Origin: G963674835 sp963674835
GTDB lineage: Bacteria > Planctomycetota > Planctomycetia > Pirellulales > Thermoguttaceae
Assembly (NCBI GenBank): GCA_963674835.2
Contig: CAXXKC010000003.1
Coordinates: 744,001 to 808,000 of the forward strand
Length of the DNA: 64,000 nucleotides
Direction of reading: 5' to 3'
Below the pieces are notes generated by a model, which was given only the letters and a program-made list of their open reading frames with translations, searched no databases and was not told where the DNA came from. Below are positions 8,763 through 18,043 of this stretch, piece after piece; position 1 is the stretch's first letter, and every line of letters starts with the position of its first letter. The position numbers were made by a program, and so were the translations under genes.

Positions 8763-10862
8763 ATGCCACATCCTCCCTACCCCGATCGATCGCCCACCCC
8801 TCGCATCGACCGCCGGACCTTCCTCGGCACCTGCGCCGCCTCCGCCGCCGCGCTCAGCCTGAACCCAACCGCCGGCCTCGCAGCCGCCGCCGAACCCACC
8901 CACACCGCGCCGCTGGCCATGTGGGCTCTCACCGGAATGCTCCGCTCCGGCGATGTCTGCCGTCAACTCGACGCCTACGCCCAGGCCGGCTGGGGTGTGG
9001 TCCTCTATCCGCGTTGGGGCCTCGAGTTGGAATACCTCAGCGACGCCTGGTTCGAACGCATCGCCTACATCGTCCGCCAAGCCGCCGCCCGGTCGATGGA
9101 AGTCTGGCTCTACGACGAATTCTGCTGGCCCAGCGGCCATGCCAAGGGACTGGTCACCAAGGATCACCCCGAGCTGGCCGCCCAATTGCTCTACGTCGAG
9201 CGCGACGGACGCAGTCGCATCGAACACGTGCCCGCCAGCGCCAACCTGCTCATGCCCGAGGCGACCGCTCGATTCCTGGCCCTCACCCACGATCGCTATG
9301 CCGCCGCCGTCGGCGAATACTTCGGCACCACGATCCGCGCCATCTTCACCGACGAGCCCTCGCTCGGCCTGCATCATCGCCCACGCACCGCCGGCGACAC
9401 ATCCTGGCGCCTGAGCTGGTCCGATGCCCTGAACCAGGCCCTCGGCGGCGATTTCCGCAAGCAACTGGCCGACGCCGGCAACCAAGTCGCCCAGTCGCGT
9501 CTCTGGCACGACTACTGGGCGGCGTACACCCGTGTCTATCACGATGCCTGGACCGAACCCATCGCTCGCTGGTGCCGATCGCACAAGATCGCCATGTCGG
9601 GTCATCTGCTCGGCGAAGGAAACCTGGGCCAGCATGTGGCCTACTACGGAAGCCTACGCCGCCAGCTCGGCGAGTTCGGCATCCCCGGGATCGATGAAAT
9701 CGGCACCCGCTGCGAAGTCGACCGCTGCGAAGCGCTCACGTTGGCCACCATCGCCGAATACCCGGGCCGCGAGCGGATGGTCGAGGTATTCGCCCTCGGC
9801 CCCTGCACCATGTCGATGGAAACCATGCGAAAGATGGTCGATCTCTGCTCCGCATGCGGAGTGGATCGCTACGTCATGGCAATCTGCCCCTTCGATCTCA
9901 GCGGCGGCCTCTTCAAACGCGAGTACCTGGGCGTGCACAGCCCCCAGCAGCCCTGGTTCCGCGACTACGCGCGGCCCTTCGCCCAATACCTCCACGAAGC
10001 CGCCCAGCGCGCCCGCCAGGCCCAACCGCTCGGCATCGCGTGGCCCAGCGACGAGGAACTGTGGTCCGTCGCCGGCCCCAGTCCGCCCCAGTCGGAACAG
10101 ATCAAACAAATCTCCCAGAAGCTCACCGACGCCGCCCGAGAAGCCATTCGCGCCCGCATGGCGGTCCGTCCCGCCGCTAACCACCCGCTTCGCACCAAGC
10201 TGGAAGCCACCTGGGCCTTCACGCCGGTCGAAGCCAATTCGCTGCGGCTCGACGCGCCGTCCCTCACGGTCCTCCAACTCCCGGCGTCCGCCGAGCTGTC
10301 CATCCAATCGCAGCTCGTTCGCGGCCTGAAGATCAACGGAAAGACCGTCGATCTGGCTGCCGCTCCCGCCGATGTCACCTTCGACCTCAGCTACCGGCGA
10401 GTCCCCGCGGCCAAACTGCTTCGCGTCGGCAAAAACTCGTTCGAGCTCGACTCCGTCGAATCCAAGCCGCTGAAGTTCCTTCCGGCGATCATCCTCTGGG
10501 GTCGTTTCGCCGTCGACAAGCAACAGCGCATCGTCGCCCCACCCAAGACGATTAACCTCGGCGACTGGCGCACCCAAGGCTATCCGGCCTTCTGCGGCAT
10601 CGGCCGCTACCAGACCACCGTCAACTGGTCCACCGTACCGGCACGTCTCGGCTTGGATTCCGGCGGATATCCGGCCCGCGTCCTCGTCAACGGCCGAGAG
10701 TGCGGCCGCCGTCCCTGGGCCCCCTTCGAGTTCGACCTCCGCGACGCGGCCCGGCCCGGTACCAACGAGATCGTCATCGAAATCTCCAGTACGCTGGGAC
10801 ATTTGTTCGTATCCGAAAACGCCCTGCCCGTCGGACTACTCGACGTGTGGACTAGCGGCTGA
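8763..10862 (+). CDS. Tat-exported GH106-like glycoside hydrolase (alpha-L-rhamnosidase type)
   Basis: A 699-residue protein with a twin-arginine signal (RRTFLGTCAASAAALSL, about residues 18-35). The catalytic part resembles GH106-type alpha-L-rhamnosidases: YPRWGLELEYLSDAW, VWLYDEFCWPSGHAKG and FTDEPSLGLH with acidic residues in the usual places, then MSGHLLGEGNL. It is shorter than classical GH106 enzymes. The C-terminal 150 residues (VNGRECGRRPWAPFEFDL, TNEIVIEIS) are a galactose-binding jelly-roll typical of GH2 and GH106 enzymes. Likely acts on plant or algal polysaccharide in the periplasm or outside. A weak AGGAAAC ribosome site precedes the ATG. The exact family is inferred by motif. 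Confidence 0.72.
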   Translation: MPHPPYPDRSPTPRIDRRTFLGTCAASAAALSLNPTAGLAAAAEPTHTAPLAMWALTGMLRSGDVCRQLDAYAQAGWGVVLYPRWGLELEYLSDAWFERIAYIVRQAAARSMEVWLYDEFCWPSGHAKGLVTKDHPELAAQLLYVERDGRSRIEHVPASANLLMPEATARFLALTHDRYAAAVGEYFGTTIRAIFTDEPSLGLHHRPRTAGDTSWRLSWSDALNQALGGDFRKQLADAGNQVAQSRLWHDYWAAYTRVYHDAWTEPIARWCRSHKIAMSGHLLGEGNLGQHVAYYGSLRRQLGEFGIPGIDEIGTRCEVDRCEALTLATIAEYPGRERMVEVFALGPCTMSMETMRKMVDLCSACGVDRYVMAICPFDLSGGLFKREYLGVHSPQQPWFRDYARPFAQYLHEAAQRARQAQPLGIAWPSDEELWSVAGPSPPQSEQIKQISQKLTDAAREAIRARMAVRPAANHPLRTKLEATWAFTPVEANSLRLDAPSLTVLQLPASAELSIQSQLVRGLKINGKTVDLAAAPADVTFDLSYRRVPAAKLLRVGKNSFELDSVESKPLKFLPAIILWGRFAVDKQQRIVAPPKTINLGDWRTQGYPAFCGIGRYQTTVNWSTVPARLGLDSGGYPARVLVNGRECGRRPWAPFEFDLRDAARPGTNEIVIEISSTLGHLFVSENALPVGLLDVWTSG

Positions 10863-10919
10863 GTGCTGCCACCCAATCGCTGCTCTCACATTCCGGAAGA
10901 ACCATGAATGGAGGACTCC

Positions 10920-13298
10920 ATGAGGTACGACGACCCACGTTCCCCGACCTGCGTCTCGGTTCTCACCGTCGCCTCGCTGGCAATCGCCTTCTTGGCCGGC
11001 CCGACAGAGCAAGCCCGCGCTCAGACGACGAGCGCAGCCTTCTCGCAAGAAGTGCGTCGCGTGCTTCCCACGGAAGATGGCTACGACTACCACAAACGGC
11101 TTTCCAGCGAGCCCGTGCATGTGCCCAGGCGGAATCCTCAATGCCAGCCGACGCCTGACGAGATGGCGTTGCCGGAGCACGGCTGGCGGCTTGTCTGGAA
11201 TCAGCACAGTTCGCCTATTCTCGACGGCGCCGTGCACGACTTTCAAGACTACCTGGCCAAATCGATGAGAGTTCACCTGGAGTTGGCCGGCCAGGAACGA
11301 CTCGACGACTGGCAACGCCAGAGCCGGACCATCGTGGTTGGCACCCGCGACCAACTGCCCCAATGCACCGCGGCGCTCAAGGGCCCCAAGGATTACGAAA
11401 TCGCCGTCACGCCCGATCGCATCACCGTGTGCGGATTCGACGAGCGCGGGGCCATGTTCGGCCTGTACAATCTCGAAGCGCGGATGAACCTCCGCGAAGC
11501 GCCCTTCCTACCGCGCGACCTCAAGACGGTCCGGCACAGTCTCCACGATGTCCGCACCGTACTCTCCTGGATGGGCTGGATGGAGTGGCCCGACCCCCTT
11601 CTCTCGCACTTGGCCCACGACGGGTTCGACGGCATCTTCGCCTCGGTCTACGCCAACCCCAACGGCGATCGCACGACCGCCGACAATTCGACCGACTTCT
11701 ACGCCCGCCTCATGTTCCGCATCCGCAGGCAGGACCCCGCCCGCGTGCACGACCTGATCCATCGAGCCGCCCGCTACGGAATCAAGGTCTACACGCCGAT
11801 CATCTACCAGTACCAGGGCACTCCGGAAAGCGAGGCAGGCCTGCGCCGACTGGTGCGCGATCTCGTCAAAGACTTCCCCGACATCCGCGGCTATGTCCTC
11901 CTGACCGAAGGATTCTGGTATCAGACCTGGGGGAGCGGGCGCGGCGCAGGCGACGAGTACGTTCGCAATTGGGCCAACAACTGGACCCACGCCGTCGGAA
12001 TCGTCTCCGAAGAAGTCCACAAGGTCGATCCAACCATCGAGATCCTCCCCTGGGAATACAACATCGACTTCCGGCCTCAAAACGCCCCGATGAAACGCTA
12101 CTTCATCGAGCGGCTCCCGGCCGATACGATCCCTCTCCTGACCTGGGAAAACGGAAAGAGCTTCTCCATCGACGGCCTTCAGGGGCATCTCATCGACTAC
12201 GCTGTAAGTCAGGTCGGACCGGCCGAAGCGACGATCGCCCAGATCGAAGAGGCCCGCCGCCGCGGCATGAAGGTCTACACCAATTCCGATACCTTCGTCT
12301 GCGGTGCGCAGCTTCAGACCGTCCCCTACCAGCCTTGCCCGTACCAGTGGCACGCCCGCTACCAGGCCCTCCAGAAATACGGCATCAATGGCACCTTGGA
12401 AAGCTGGAGCACCGGTTACACGCCCAGCTTCATGACCGAACTTCGGGCCTGGTATTGCTGGACCGATGCGCCGCCCCTAGCGTCCCTCCTCGAGGCAATG
12501 GCAGCCCGCCAGTTCGGCCCTGAAAACAAAGACAAGGTCCTCAAGGCATGGGACCTCTTCAGCCAGGCGATTCGTCTCGTCCCCGATACCGGCCCGACCA
12601 TGGGCACCAGCAACGCCATCGGAAACCCACTCTTCTTCCAGGAGCCGCCCGCCCGTACCGCCACGTTCAAGCATTCTTGGACCGACCAGGGCATGTGGAT
12701 AGGAAACCTGGGTGCCGAAATCAATCCCTATTGGCCGTTCACCGTATCGCGCCTTGTCTTCTACCCCGATTTCACCAACCATACGAACAAGGCCGAGCAA
12801 TACGCCCGCGGCGTCTCAGGAATCGAGGCCGGCCCCGAGAAGCAGGTCCTCCCCGTCTTCCTGAAATATCTCCGCCTCGCCGCCGATCGCCTGGGCGAAG
12901 GCCTCGAACTCTACCGCGCGGCGGCCCTGTCCAGTCCGCCGGCCAAGCGGGCCGGCGCACTGCGCGAAGTTCTCATCGCCGAGCAAATCCAGCGAATGCT
13001 GCTCAGCGAGCACGCCATCCTTCAATTCGAAGACTTGCGCATCCAGTTGGCTGCCCAACAGGACAAGAGCAAGGCGGCAGGCATCCTCGACCAAATGCAA
13101 ACGCTCCTCCGTGAGGAGATCGCCCGCACCGAGCTCTCGAACTTGGCCGCCACGCGCGACTCGCGTCTCGGCTTCCAGTTCGAATGCGACTACGTCTACA
13201 CGCCCTACTCGCTCGGCCAAAAGCTCGACGTCCTGCGCGAAACGCTCGAGTCGCAGTTGCCCGCCTACCGCAAAGCCATCGCCGCCGATCCCCCCTGA
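10920..13298 (+). CDS. Large exported glycoside-hydrolase-like protein (GH20-type N-domain)
   Basis: A 792-residue protein. The start chosen is the second ATG, which sits 5 bases after GGAGG (10910-10914); an ATG 12 bases earlier overlaps that site. A signal peptide ends near ARAQ. Residues about 85-190 look like the GH20b/GH84 companion domain (RTIVVGTRDQLPQ, YEIAVTPDRITVCGFDERGA, MFGLYNLE). The central region resembles a TIM barrel acting on sugars (KVYTPIIYQYQGTPESEAG, GYVLLTEGFW, ILPWEYNIDF). A helical C-terminus follows. The lack of the GH20 Asp-Glu signature means hexosaminidase activity is not shown. It follows the GH106-like gene by 57 bp, so the two probably act on related glycans. 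Confidence 0.65.
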   Translation: MRYDDPRSPTCVSVLTVASLAIAFLAGPTEQARAQTTSAAFSQEVRRVLPTEDGYDYHKRLSSEPVHVPRRNPQCQPTPDEMALPEHGWRLVWNQHSSPILDGAVHDFQDYLAKSMRVHLELAGQERLDDWQRQSRTIVVGTRDQLPQCTAALKGPKDYEIAVTPDRITVCGFDERGAMFGLYNLEARMNLREAPFLPRDLKTVRHSLHDVRTVLSWMGWMEWPDPLLSHLAHDGFDGIFASVYANPNGDRTTADNSTDFYARLMFRIRRQDPARVHDLIHRAARYGIKVYTPIIYQYQGTPESEAGLRRLVRDLVKDFPDIRGYVLLTEGFWYQTWGSGRGAGDEYVRNWANNWTHAVGIVSEEVHKVDPTIEILPWEYNIDFRPQNAPMKRYFIERLPADTIPLLTWENGKSFSIDGLQGHLIDYAVSQVGPAEATIAQIEEARRRGMKVYTNSDTFVCGAQLQTVPYQPCPYQWHARYQALQKYGINGTLESWSTGYTPSFMTELRAWYCWTDAPPLASLLEAMAARQFGPENKDKVLKAWDLFSQAIRLVPDTGPTMGTSNAIGNPLFFQEPPARTATFKHSWTDQGMWIGNLGAEINPYWPFTVSRLVFYPDFTNHTNKAEQYARGVSGIEAGPEKQVLPVFLKYLRLAADRLGEGLELYRAAALSSPPAKRAGALREVLIAEQIQRMLLSEHAILQFEDLRIQLAAQQDKSKAAGILDQMQTLLREEIARTELSNLAATRDSRLGFQFECDYVYTPYSLGQKLDVLRETLESQLPAYRKAIAADPP

Positions 13299-13392
13299 TT
13301 GCATCCGGAAACAGCGCGCGGCCTCCTGAAGACCCGAAGCCCGCCCCACAACTCCGCGATCTCCGACACTAGCCACTACCCACTACCTCTGC

Positions 13393-14679
13393 CTACGCAC
13401 TCTTGTGCTTCGGTTCCGGCATGGGAAAGAGCTTCGTGCGGCCGTAGACGACGTCTTCGGTGATCGCGTACGACGTGCCCGCCGGCTGGTCGGGCAACTC
13501 GAACAGAATGTCGAGCATGATTTCTTCCAGAATCGAGCGCAGTCCCCGGGCACCGGTCTCCTTCTCCGCCGCCCGGTCTGCGATCGCCCGCAGAGCCTGC
13601 GGACCGAAGTCCAGCTCCGCGTTCTCCATCGCGAACAACTCCTGGTACTGCTTGACCAGGGCGTTCTTCGGCTCGGTCAGCACCCGAACCAGCGCATCCA
13701 GGTCCAACGGGCCCAGCGGCGAGATGATCGGCAACCGGCCGACCAGCTCCGGAATCATCCCGTACGCCAGAATGTCGTCACTCGTCACGTGCGACAACAG
13801 CGCGCCGAGGTCCATGTCCACCCGCTTGCTCGCTTCCTGGCCGAACCCCATCGTCCGGCGACCCAGGCGCTTGGCGACGATCTCTTCGATGCCCACAAAC
13901 GTGCCGCCGCAGATGAACATGATGTTCGTCGTGTCCATCTGAATGTATTGCTGCTCGGGATGCTTGCGCCCGCCCTGCGGAGGAACGTTTGCAACCGTCC
14001 CCTCCAACATCTTCAACAACGCCTGCTGCACGCCCTCGCCCGAAACGTCGCGCGTGATCGACACGTTGTGGCTCGTCTTGCCGATCTTGTCGATCTCGTC
14101 GATGTACAACACCCCGCGCTGTGCGGCCTCCAGGTCGAAGTCGGCCGCGTGGAGCAGCTTCAGCAACAGGTTCTCCACGTCCTCGCCCACATACCCGGCC
14201 TCCGTCAGCGTCGTGGCGTCGCCGATGGCAAACGGCACGTCAAGGACCTTCGCCAACGTCTGCGCCAGCAGCGTCTTCCCCGAGCCAGTCGGTCCGATCA
14301 GCAGAATGTTCGACTTGTCGAGCACTACTTCCGACGACCTGGTGTGGTGCATCAGCCGCTTGTAGTGGTTGTGAACCGCGACAGCCAACACTTTCTTGGC
14401 ATGCTCTTGACCGACGACGTAGTCCCCCAATTGGCCGACGATCTCTCGCGGCGTCGGGATCTTCGAGAACGGTTGACGGCCCGTGCCGCGACGGCGCCGT
14501 TCCTGCTCCAGAATCGACTGGCACAGATCGATGCACTCGCCACAGATGTAAACGTCCCCGGGCCCCTCGACCAACGGCCCAACGTCCCGATAGCTCTTGC
14601 GGCAAAACGAGCAAAACGCGTTCTTCTTCGTCGTTCCGCTTCCACGGCGACCCGAGGTGAAATCCCGTCCTGAGGGCAT
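13393..14679 (-). CDS. clpX: ATP-dependent Clp protease ATP-binding subunit ClpX
   Basis: A 428-residue AAA+ unfoldase, the usual ClpX length. The start is the ATG giving MPSGRDF, preceded by AAAGGATCTGGT; the 23 residues upstream in the longer frame are not ClpX-like. The zinc-binding dimerisation domain has Cys23, Cys26, Cys46 and Cys49. Walker A is GPTGSGKT (about 129), Walker B LYIDEIDKI, the pore and arginine-sensor regions are present, and the sensor-2 motif GARGLR is near the end. ClpX unfolds tagged proteins and feeds them to ClpP. No clpP lies next to it, unlike the arrangement in many bacteria. Confidence 0.97.
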   Translation of the reverse strand: MPSGRDFTSGRRGSGTTKKNAFCSFCRKSYRDVGPLVEGPGDVYICGECIDLCQSILEQERRRRGTGRQPFSKIPTPREIVGQLGDYVVGQEHAKKVLAVAVHNHYKRLMHHTRSSEVVLDKSNILLIGPTGSGKTLLAQTLAKVLDVPFAIGDATTLTEAGYVGEDVENLLLKLLHAADFDLEAAQRGVLYIDEIDKIGKTSHNVSITRDVSGEGVQQALLKMLEGTVANVPPQGGRKHPEQQYIQMDTTNIMFICGGTFVGIEEIVAKRLGRRTMGFGQEASKRVDMDLGALLSHVTSDDILAYGMIPELVGRLPIISPLGPLDLDALVRVLTEPKNALVKQYQELFAMENAELDFGPQALRAIADRAAEKETGARGLRSILEEIMLDILFELPDQPAGTSYAITEDVVYGRTKLFPMPEPKHKSA

Positions 14680-14935
14680 ACCAGATCCTTTCCACAGTCC
14701 AGCGGGGGATTCTTGGCAAATCCGCGCCCGCTGGGGGTGTCGCTGCAATGTCGGTCGCTAGGCCGGGAGAACTAGGCGCTTCGTCTTTCTGGACACTTGC
14801 CCGCGCCGCGCGGTTCTCTGCCACGATTCCGTACGTCCCGTTGGCGACAGGAGTTTCCTCTCCAGCCGCGAAATGTGGTTCAGACCACACCAGCCGCACA
14901 AACCGACGACTCCATGCCGATCCGCGCGATAGGTC

Positions 14936-15223
14936 TTAACCCGTTTCGCCGTTATCCTTTAACTCTTGCTGGAGCTGTGCCGCCAACTTCGCTTTTATTG
15001 TTCGGAATTCTGCGTCGCTCAGCCCACCCCGGGAGTGCATTTCACGGAATTTTGACATCAGCTCGCTGGCTGTCAGTTCCTGTTGTGCGGCCCCGGTAGG
15101 ACCATGCCGTCGGGCACCCGGCCGAACCCTCGCCAAAACGTATCCAGCCGCTGCGGCGAGGATGGCCAGAATCGCCAGCCAGATTACCAGTTGGGCAAAG
15201 TGGTCGTTCAGTAGCTCTGCCAT
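14936..15223 (-). CDS. Small single-pass membrane protein with SHOCT-like tail
   Basis: A 95-residue protein. The start at the ATG giving MAELLNDHF is preferred because AGCGAGG lies just upstream; a longer frame adds 34 residues with no support. One transmembrane segment (LVIWLAILAILAAAAGYVLA) is followed by a basic linker and a C-terminal helix pair ELMSKFREMHSRGGLSDAEF-RTIK that matches the SHOCT style (short C-terminal oligomerisation domain). No function can be read. It lies between clpX and eda, divergent to eda. Confidence 0.65.
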   Translation of the reverse strand: MAELLNDHFAQLVIWLAILAILAAAAGYVLARVRPGARRHGPTGAAQQELTASELMSKFREMHSRGGLSDAEFRTIKAKLAAQLQQELKDNGETG

Positions 15224-15406
15224 AGCCTCGCTATCAACTACACCCGTCAGACTCCCCCGCTCCCTAATTATGCGCGCCGACTGATCGTTCGTCCAGGTCG
15301 CTATCTGCCCGATCGTGGGGGACAACGACGCTAGACGCCAACGGCTCCCGCTCGATACACTGACGGTTTATCATTGCAGAGCACCCCTGGAAAGGAAACT
15401 GTGCGG

Positions 15407-16057
15407 ATGTCGAAAAACAACGTGATCGCACGGATCGTCAACTCGGGCGTCATCGCCGTCCTCCGTGCGCCGAGCGGCGAGGCCCTGCTCGATGTCGCCG
15501 AAGCCCTCCTGGCCGGTGGCGTCGAAGCCATCGAGGTCACTTTCACCGTCCCCAAGGCCCACCGAGTCCTCGAACACGTCGCCGACCGCCTCGGCGACAA
15601 GATCGTCCTCGGAGCCGGCACGGTCCTCGACGCCCAAACCGCACGAACCGCCCTGCTGGCCGGTGCCGAGTTCATCGTCGGCCCCACCGTCAACCCCGAC
15701 ATGATCCAACTCTGCCGCCGCTACGACAAAGCCGTCATGCCCGGCGCCTTCACCCCGACCGAAGTGCTCACCGCCTGGGAAGCCGGCGCCGACATCGTCA
15801 AGATCTTCCCCTCTGATGTCACCGGACCGAAGTACCTCAAGGCCCTGCGAGGCCCTCTGCCCCAGGTCCGCATGATGCCAACCGGGGGCGTCAACCTCCA
15901 GACCGCCGCCGACTTCCTCAAAGCCGGCGCCTGCGCGCTGGGCGTCGGCGGCGCCCTCGTCGAGCCCAAGGCCCTCGCCGACCGCAACATGCAGCGCATC
16001 CAATCGTTGGCACATCAGTTCGTGGAGATTGTCAAGCAGACCCGGCTTGCCCAATAG
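15407..16057 (+). CDS. eda: KDPG / 4-hydroxy-2-oxoglutarate aldolase
   Basis: A 216-residue class I aldolase, full length. IEVTF carries the catalytic Glu, GAGTVL the phosphate-side strand, FIVGPTVNPD the next loop and DIVKIFPSD the Schiff-base lysine; PTGGVN binds phosphate. It splits 2-keto-3-deoxy-6-phosphogluconate to pyruvate and glyceraldehyde 3-phosphate, or the hydroxyoxoglutarate counterpart. The ATG at 15407 follows GGAAAGGA (15389-15396) by 10 bases; an in-frame GTG at 15401, closer to that site, is an equally possible start. The partner dehydratase gene edd is not in the window. It is monocistronic as far as can be seen. Confidence 0.93.
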   Translation: MSKNNVIARIVNSGVIAVLRAPSGEALLDVAEALLAGGVEAIEVTFTVPKAHRVLEHVADRLGDKIVLGAGTVLDAQTARTALLAGAEFIVGPTVNPDMIQLCRRYDKAVMPGAFTPTEVLTAWEAGADIVKIFPSDVTGPKYLKALRGPLPQVRMMPTGGVNLQTAADFLKAGACALGVGGALVEPKALADRNMQRIQSLAHQFVEIVKQTRLAQ

Positions 16058-16098
16058 CCCGCAGTCTGCGCAGCATTTGCTCTGAACGGAGTTGCTCC

Positions 16099-17007
16099 AT
16101 GCCGATCTCGTTCACCTGCCCTCACTGCGGACATCACACCGACGTCGCGGAACAGTACGCAGGCCAGAGCGGCCCCTGCTCCCGCTGTGGCAAGACGATC
16201 ACCGTACCGTCCCTGTACGGCACCCCGGCCGCCTTCGCCCCGCCCCCGAAGCAATCCAGCCGCCTCGTAACGCTCGTGATCGTGCTGGCGGCAGCGGCTG
16301 GCGTCGCCGTCGTTTGCGGCGGCATCCTCCTCGCACTCCTCCTCCCCGCCGTCCAGGCCGCCCGCGAAGCGGCCCGTCGCGCGCAGTGCTCCAACAACCT
16401 CAAGCAGATCGCCCTGGCCATGCACAACTATCACGACACATTCCATTGCTTTCCGCCGGCCTATACCGTCGACAAGGATGGACGCCCCATGCACAGTTGG
16501 CGAGCCCTGTTGCTCCCCTATCTCGCGGACCCGGCCGCCGACGCCTATGACTTCGACCAACCCTGGGACAGCCCCGCCAATCAAGCGGTAACCCAGTCGT
16601 CCATCTCCACGTATCGCTGCCCTTCCGACATGCCGTTCCCGCCCAACGGAACCAGCTACGTGATGATCACCGGCCCGGGAATGCTCTCCGACGGCACCTC
16701 ATGTACGAACATGCAGAAGATCACCGATGGACTGTCCGACACCATCATGATCGTGGAGGTCACAGGCGCTAACATCCCCTGGGCGGAACCCCGGGACCTC
16801 GAAGCCGCCAAGATCACCTTCGAAATCAACGACCCCCAAGTCACCGGCATCTCCAGCCAGCATCCCGGTGGCGCCCATTGCGCCATGTGCGACGGCTCGG
16901 TCCATTTCCTGAGCAACGCCACCGATCCCAAGCAAGTCCAGGCAATGTGCACTATCGCCGGCGACGAAAACGCCGAAGCACCTGACCAGTTCCAGAGAAT
17001 CCCCTAA
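16099..17007 (+). CDS. Zinc-ribbon DUF1559 protein
   Basis: A 302-residue protein with GGAG 8 bases before the ATG. Residues about 4-34 form a zinc ribbon (CPHCGHH, then CSRCGKT). A membrane segment (LVTLVIVLAAAAGVAVVCGG) leads directly into LLLPAVQAAREAARRAQCSN, the segment that in ordinary DUF1559 proteins follows a pilin-like signal. The rest is DUF1559: NLKQIALAMHNYHD, CFPPAYT, TYRCPSD and a final HPGGAHCAMCDGSVHFLS. DUF1559 is a planctomycete-expanded family of unknown function. The usual GFTLVELL pilin signal is absent; the zinc ribbon has taken its place, giving an N-in membrane protein. Confidence 0.85.
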   Translation: MPISFTCPHCGHHTDVAEQYAGQSGPCSRCGKTITVPSLYGTPAAFAPPPKQSSRLVTLVIVLAAAAGVAVVCGGILLALLLPAVQAAREAARRAQCSNNLKQIALAMHNYHDTFHCFPPAYTVDKDGRPMHSWRALLLPYLADPAADAYDFDQPWDSPANQAVTQSSISTYRCPSDMPFPPNGTSYVMITGPGMLSDGTSCTNMQKITDGLSDTIMIVEVTGANIPWAEPRDLEAAKITFEINDPQVTGISSQHPGGAHCAMCDGSVHFLSNATDPKQVQAMCTIAGDENAEAPDQFQRIP

Positions 17008-17164
17008 CCCTCGCTCACTCTATCGTGGTTTCCCCCTTTCGTGTTTCCTCCTCTCTCATTCGTCCGGAACCAACTCACCCCCACGCAACCGACCGGCTCC
17101 GCCAACTGAAAACCGCTAGTCCTCCACCGGAAATCGCCGGCTCCACGCTTCCAACTTCCGATCC

Positions 17165-17971
17165 ATGACCTACTGGAACGACAAAGTCGCTCTCGTAACC
17201 GGTGGCTCCAGCGGCCTGGGCCGCGTCATCGCCGACGCGTTCGCGGCCGCCGGAGTCCACGTGGTCCTCGTCGGCCTCGAGCCCGATGCCGTCCGCCAGG
17301 CGGCCGATGAGATCGCCGGCACCGGCGTCCAGGCGCTCGGCATCCCCGCCGACATTACCCGCCAGGACGACGTCGATCGCATATTGGCGCAGACCCTCGA
17401 CCGCTTCTCGCGTCTGGACGTCCTCGTCAACAACGCCGGGCGTTCCATGCGCGGCAAGATTCTCGACACCACGCCCGAGCAGTTCCGCGACCTCATGGAG
17501 TTGAACCTGATCGGACTGGTCCGCTGCACCCGCGCCGCGGTCCCTCATCTGCTCAAACAGCGAGGGCACGTCGTCAACATTGGCTCGCTGGCGGCCAAGT
17601 CGGCCGCACGTTGGGTCGGCGCCTACCCGGCCACGAAGTTCGCTGTCGCCGCCTACTCGCAGCAACTTCGGCTCGAGTTGGAGCCCGAAGGCCTCCACGT
17701 GCTGCTGGTCTGCCCCGGCCCCTTGGCGCGGCAGAATGCTCGGCTCTACCCACTCGAAGGCCTGGAAGACATACCCGAAGCGGCCCGTCGCCCCGGTGGC
17801 GGTGTCCACGTCAACGCCATCGCCCCCGAGAAGCTCGCCCAGCGGATCCTCCGCGCATGCCAGCGTCGGCAGCCCGAACTCGTCGTACCCGGCAAAGCGC
17901 GCCTCCTGTTCGCCATCACCCAACTCTCCCCCCGCCTCGGCGACTGGCTCGTACGAAAGAAAACCGAATGA
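17165..17971 (+). CDS. Short-chain dehydrogenase/reductase
   Basis: A 268-residue classical SDR. The cofactor motif TGGSSGLGR (about residue 13) starts the Rossmann fold; NNAGRS, the catalytic Ser in NIGSLAAKSA and YPATK (Tyr and Lys) follow. The residue after the second strand is not an acidic DxxR pattern (VGLEPDAV), leaving the NAD/NADP choice open. Substrate unknown; such enzymes reduce or oxidise alcohols and ketones. It lies upstream of xylA in the same direction with a 72-bp gap, so co-transcription is possible. Confidence 0.9.
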   Translation: MTYWNDKVALVTGGSSGLGRVIADAFAAAGVHVVLVGLEPDAVRQAADEIAGTGVQALGIPADITRQDDVDRILAQTLDRFSRLDVLVNNAGRSMRGKILDTTPEQFRDLMELNLIGLVRCTRAAVPHLLKQRGHVVNIGSLAAKSAARWVGAYPATKFAVAAYSQQLRLELEPEGLHVLLVCPGPLARQNARLYPLEGLEDIPEAARRPGGGVHVNAIAPEKLAQRILRACQRRQPELVVPGKARLLFAITQLSPRLGDWLVRKKTE

Positions 17972-18043
17972 GTAGTAGATAGCGATTTCTGCACACTACT
18001 CACTACCCACTACCCACTTTTTCGCTACCCCCGGAGTTCCACA

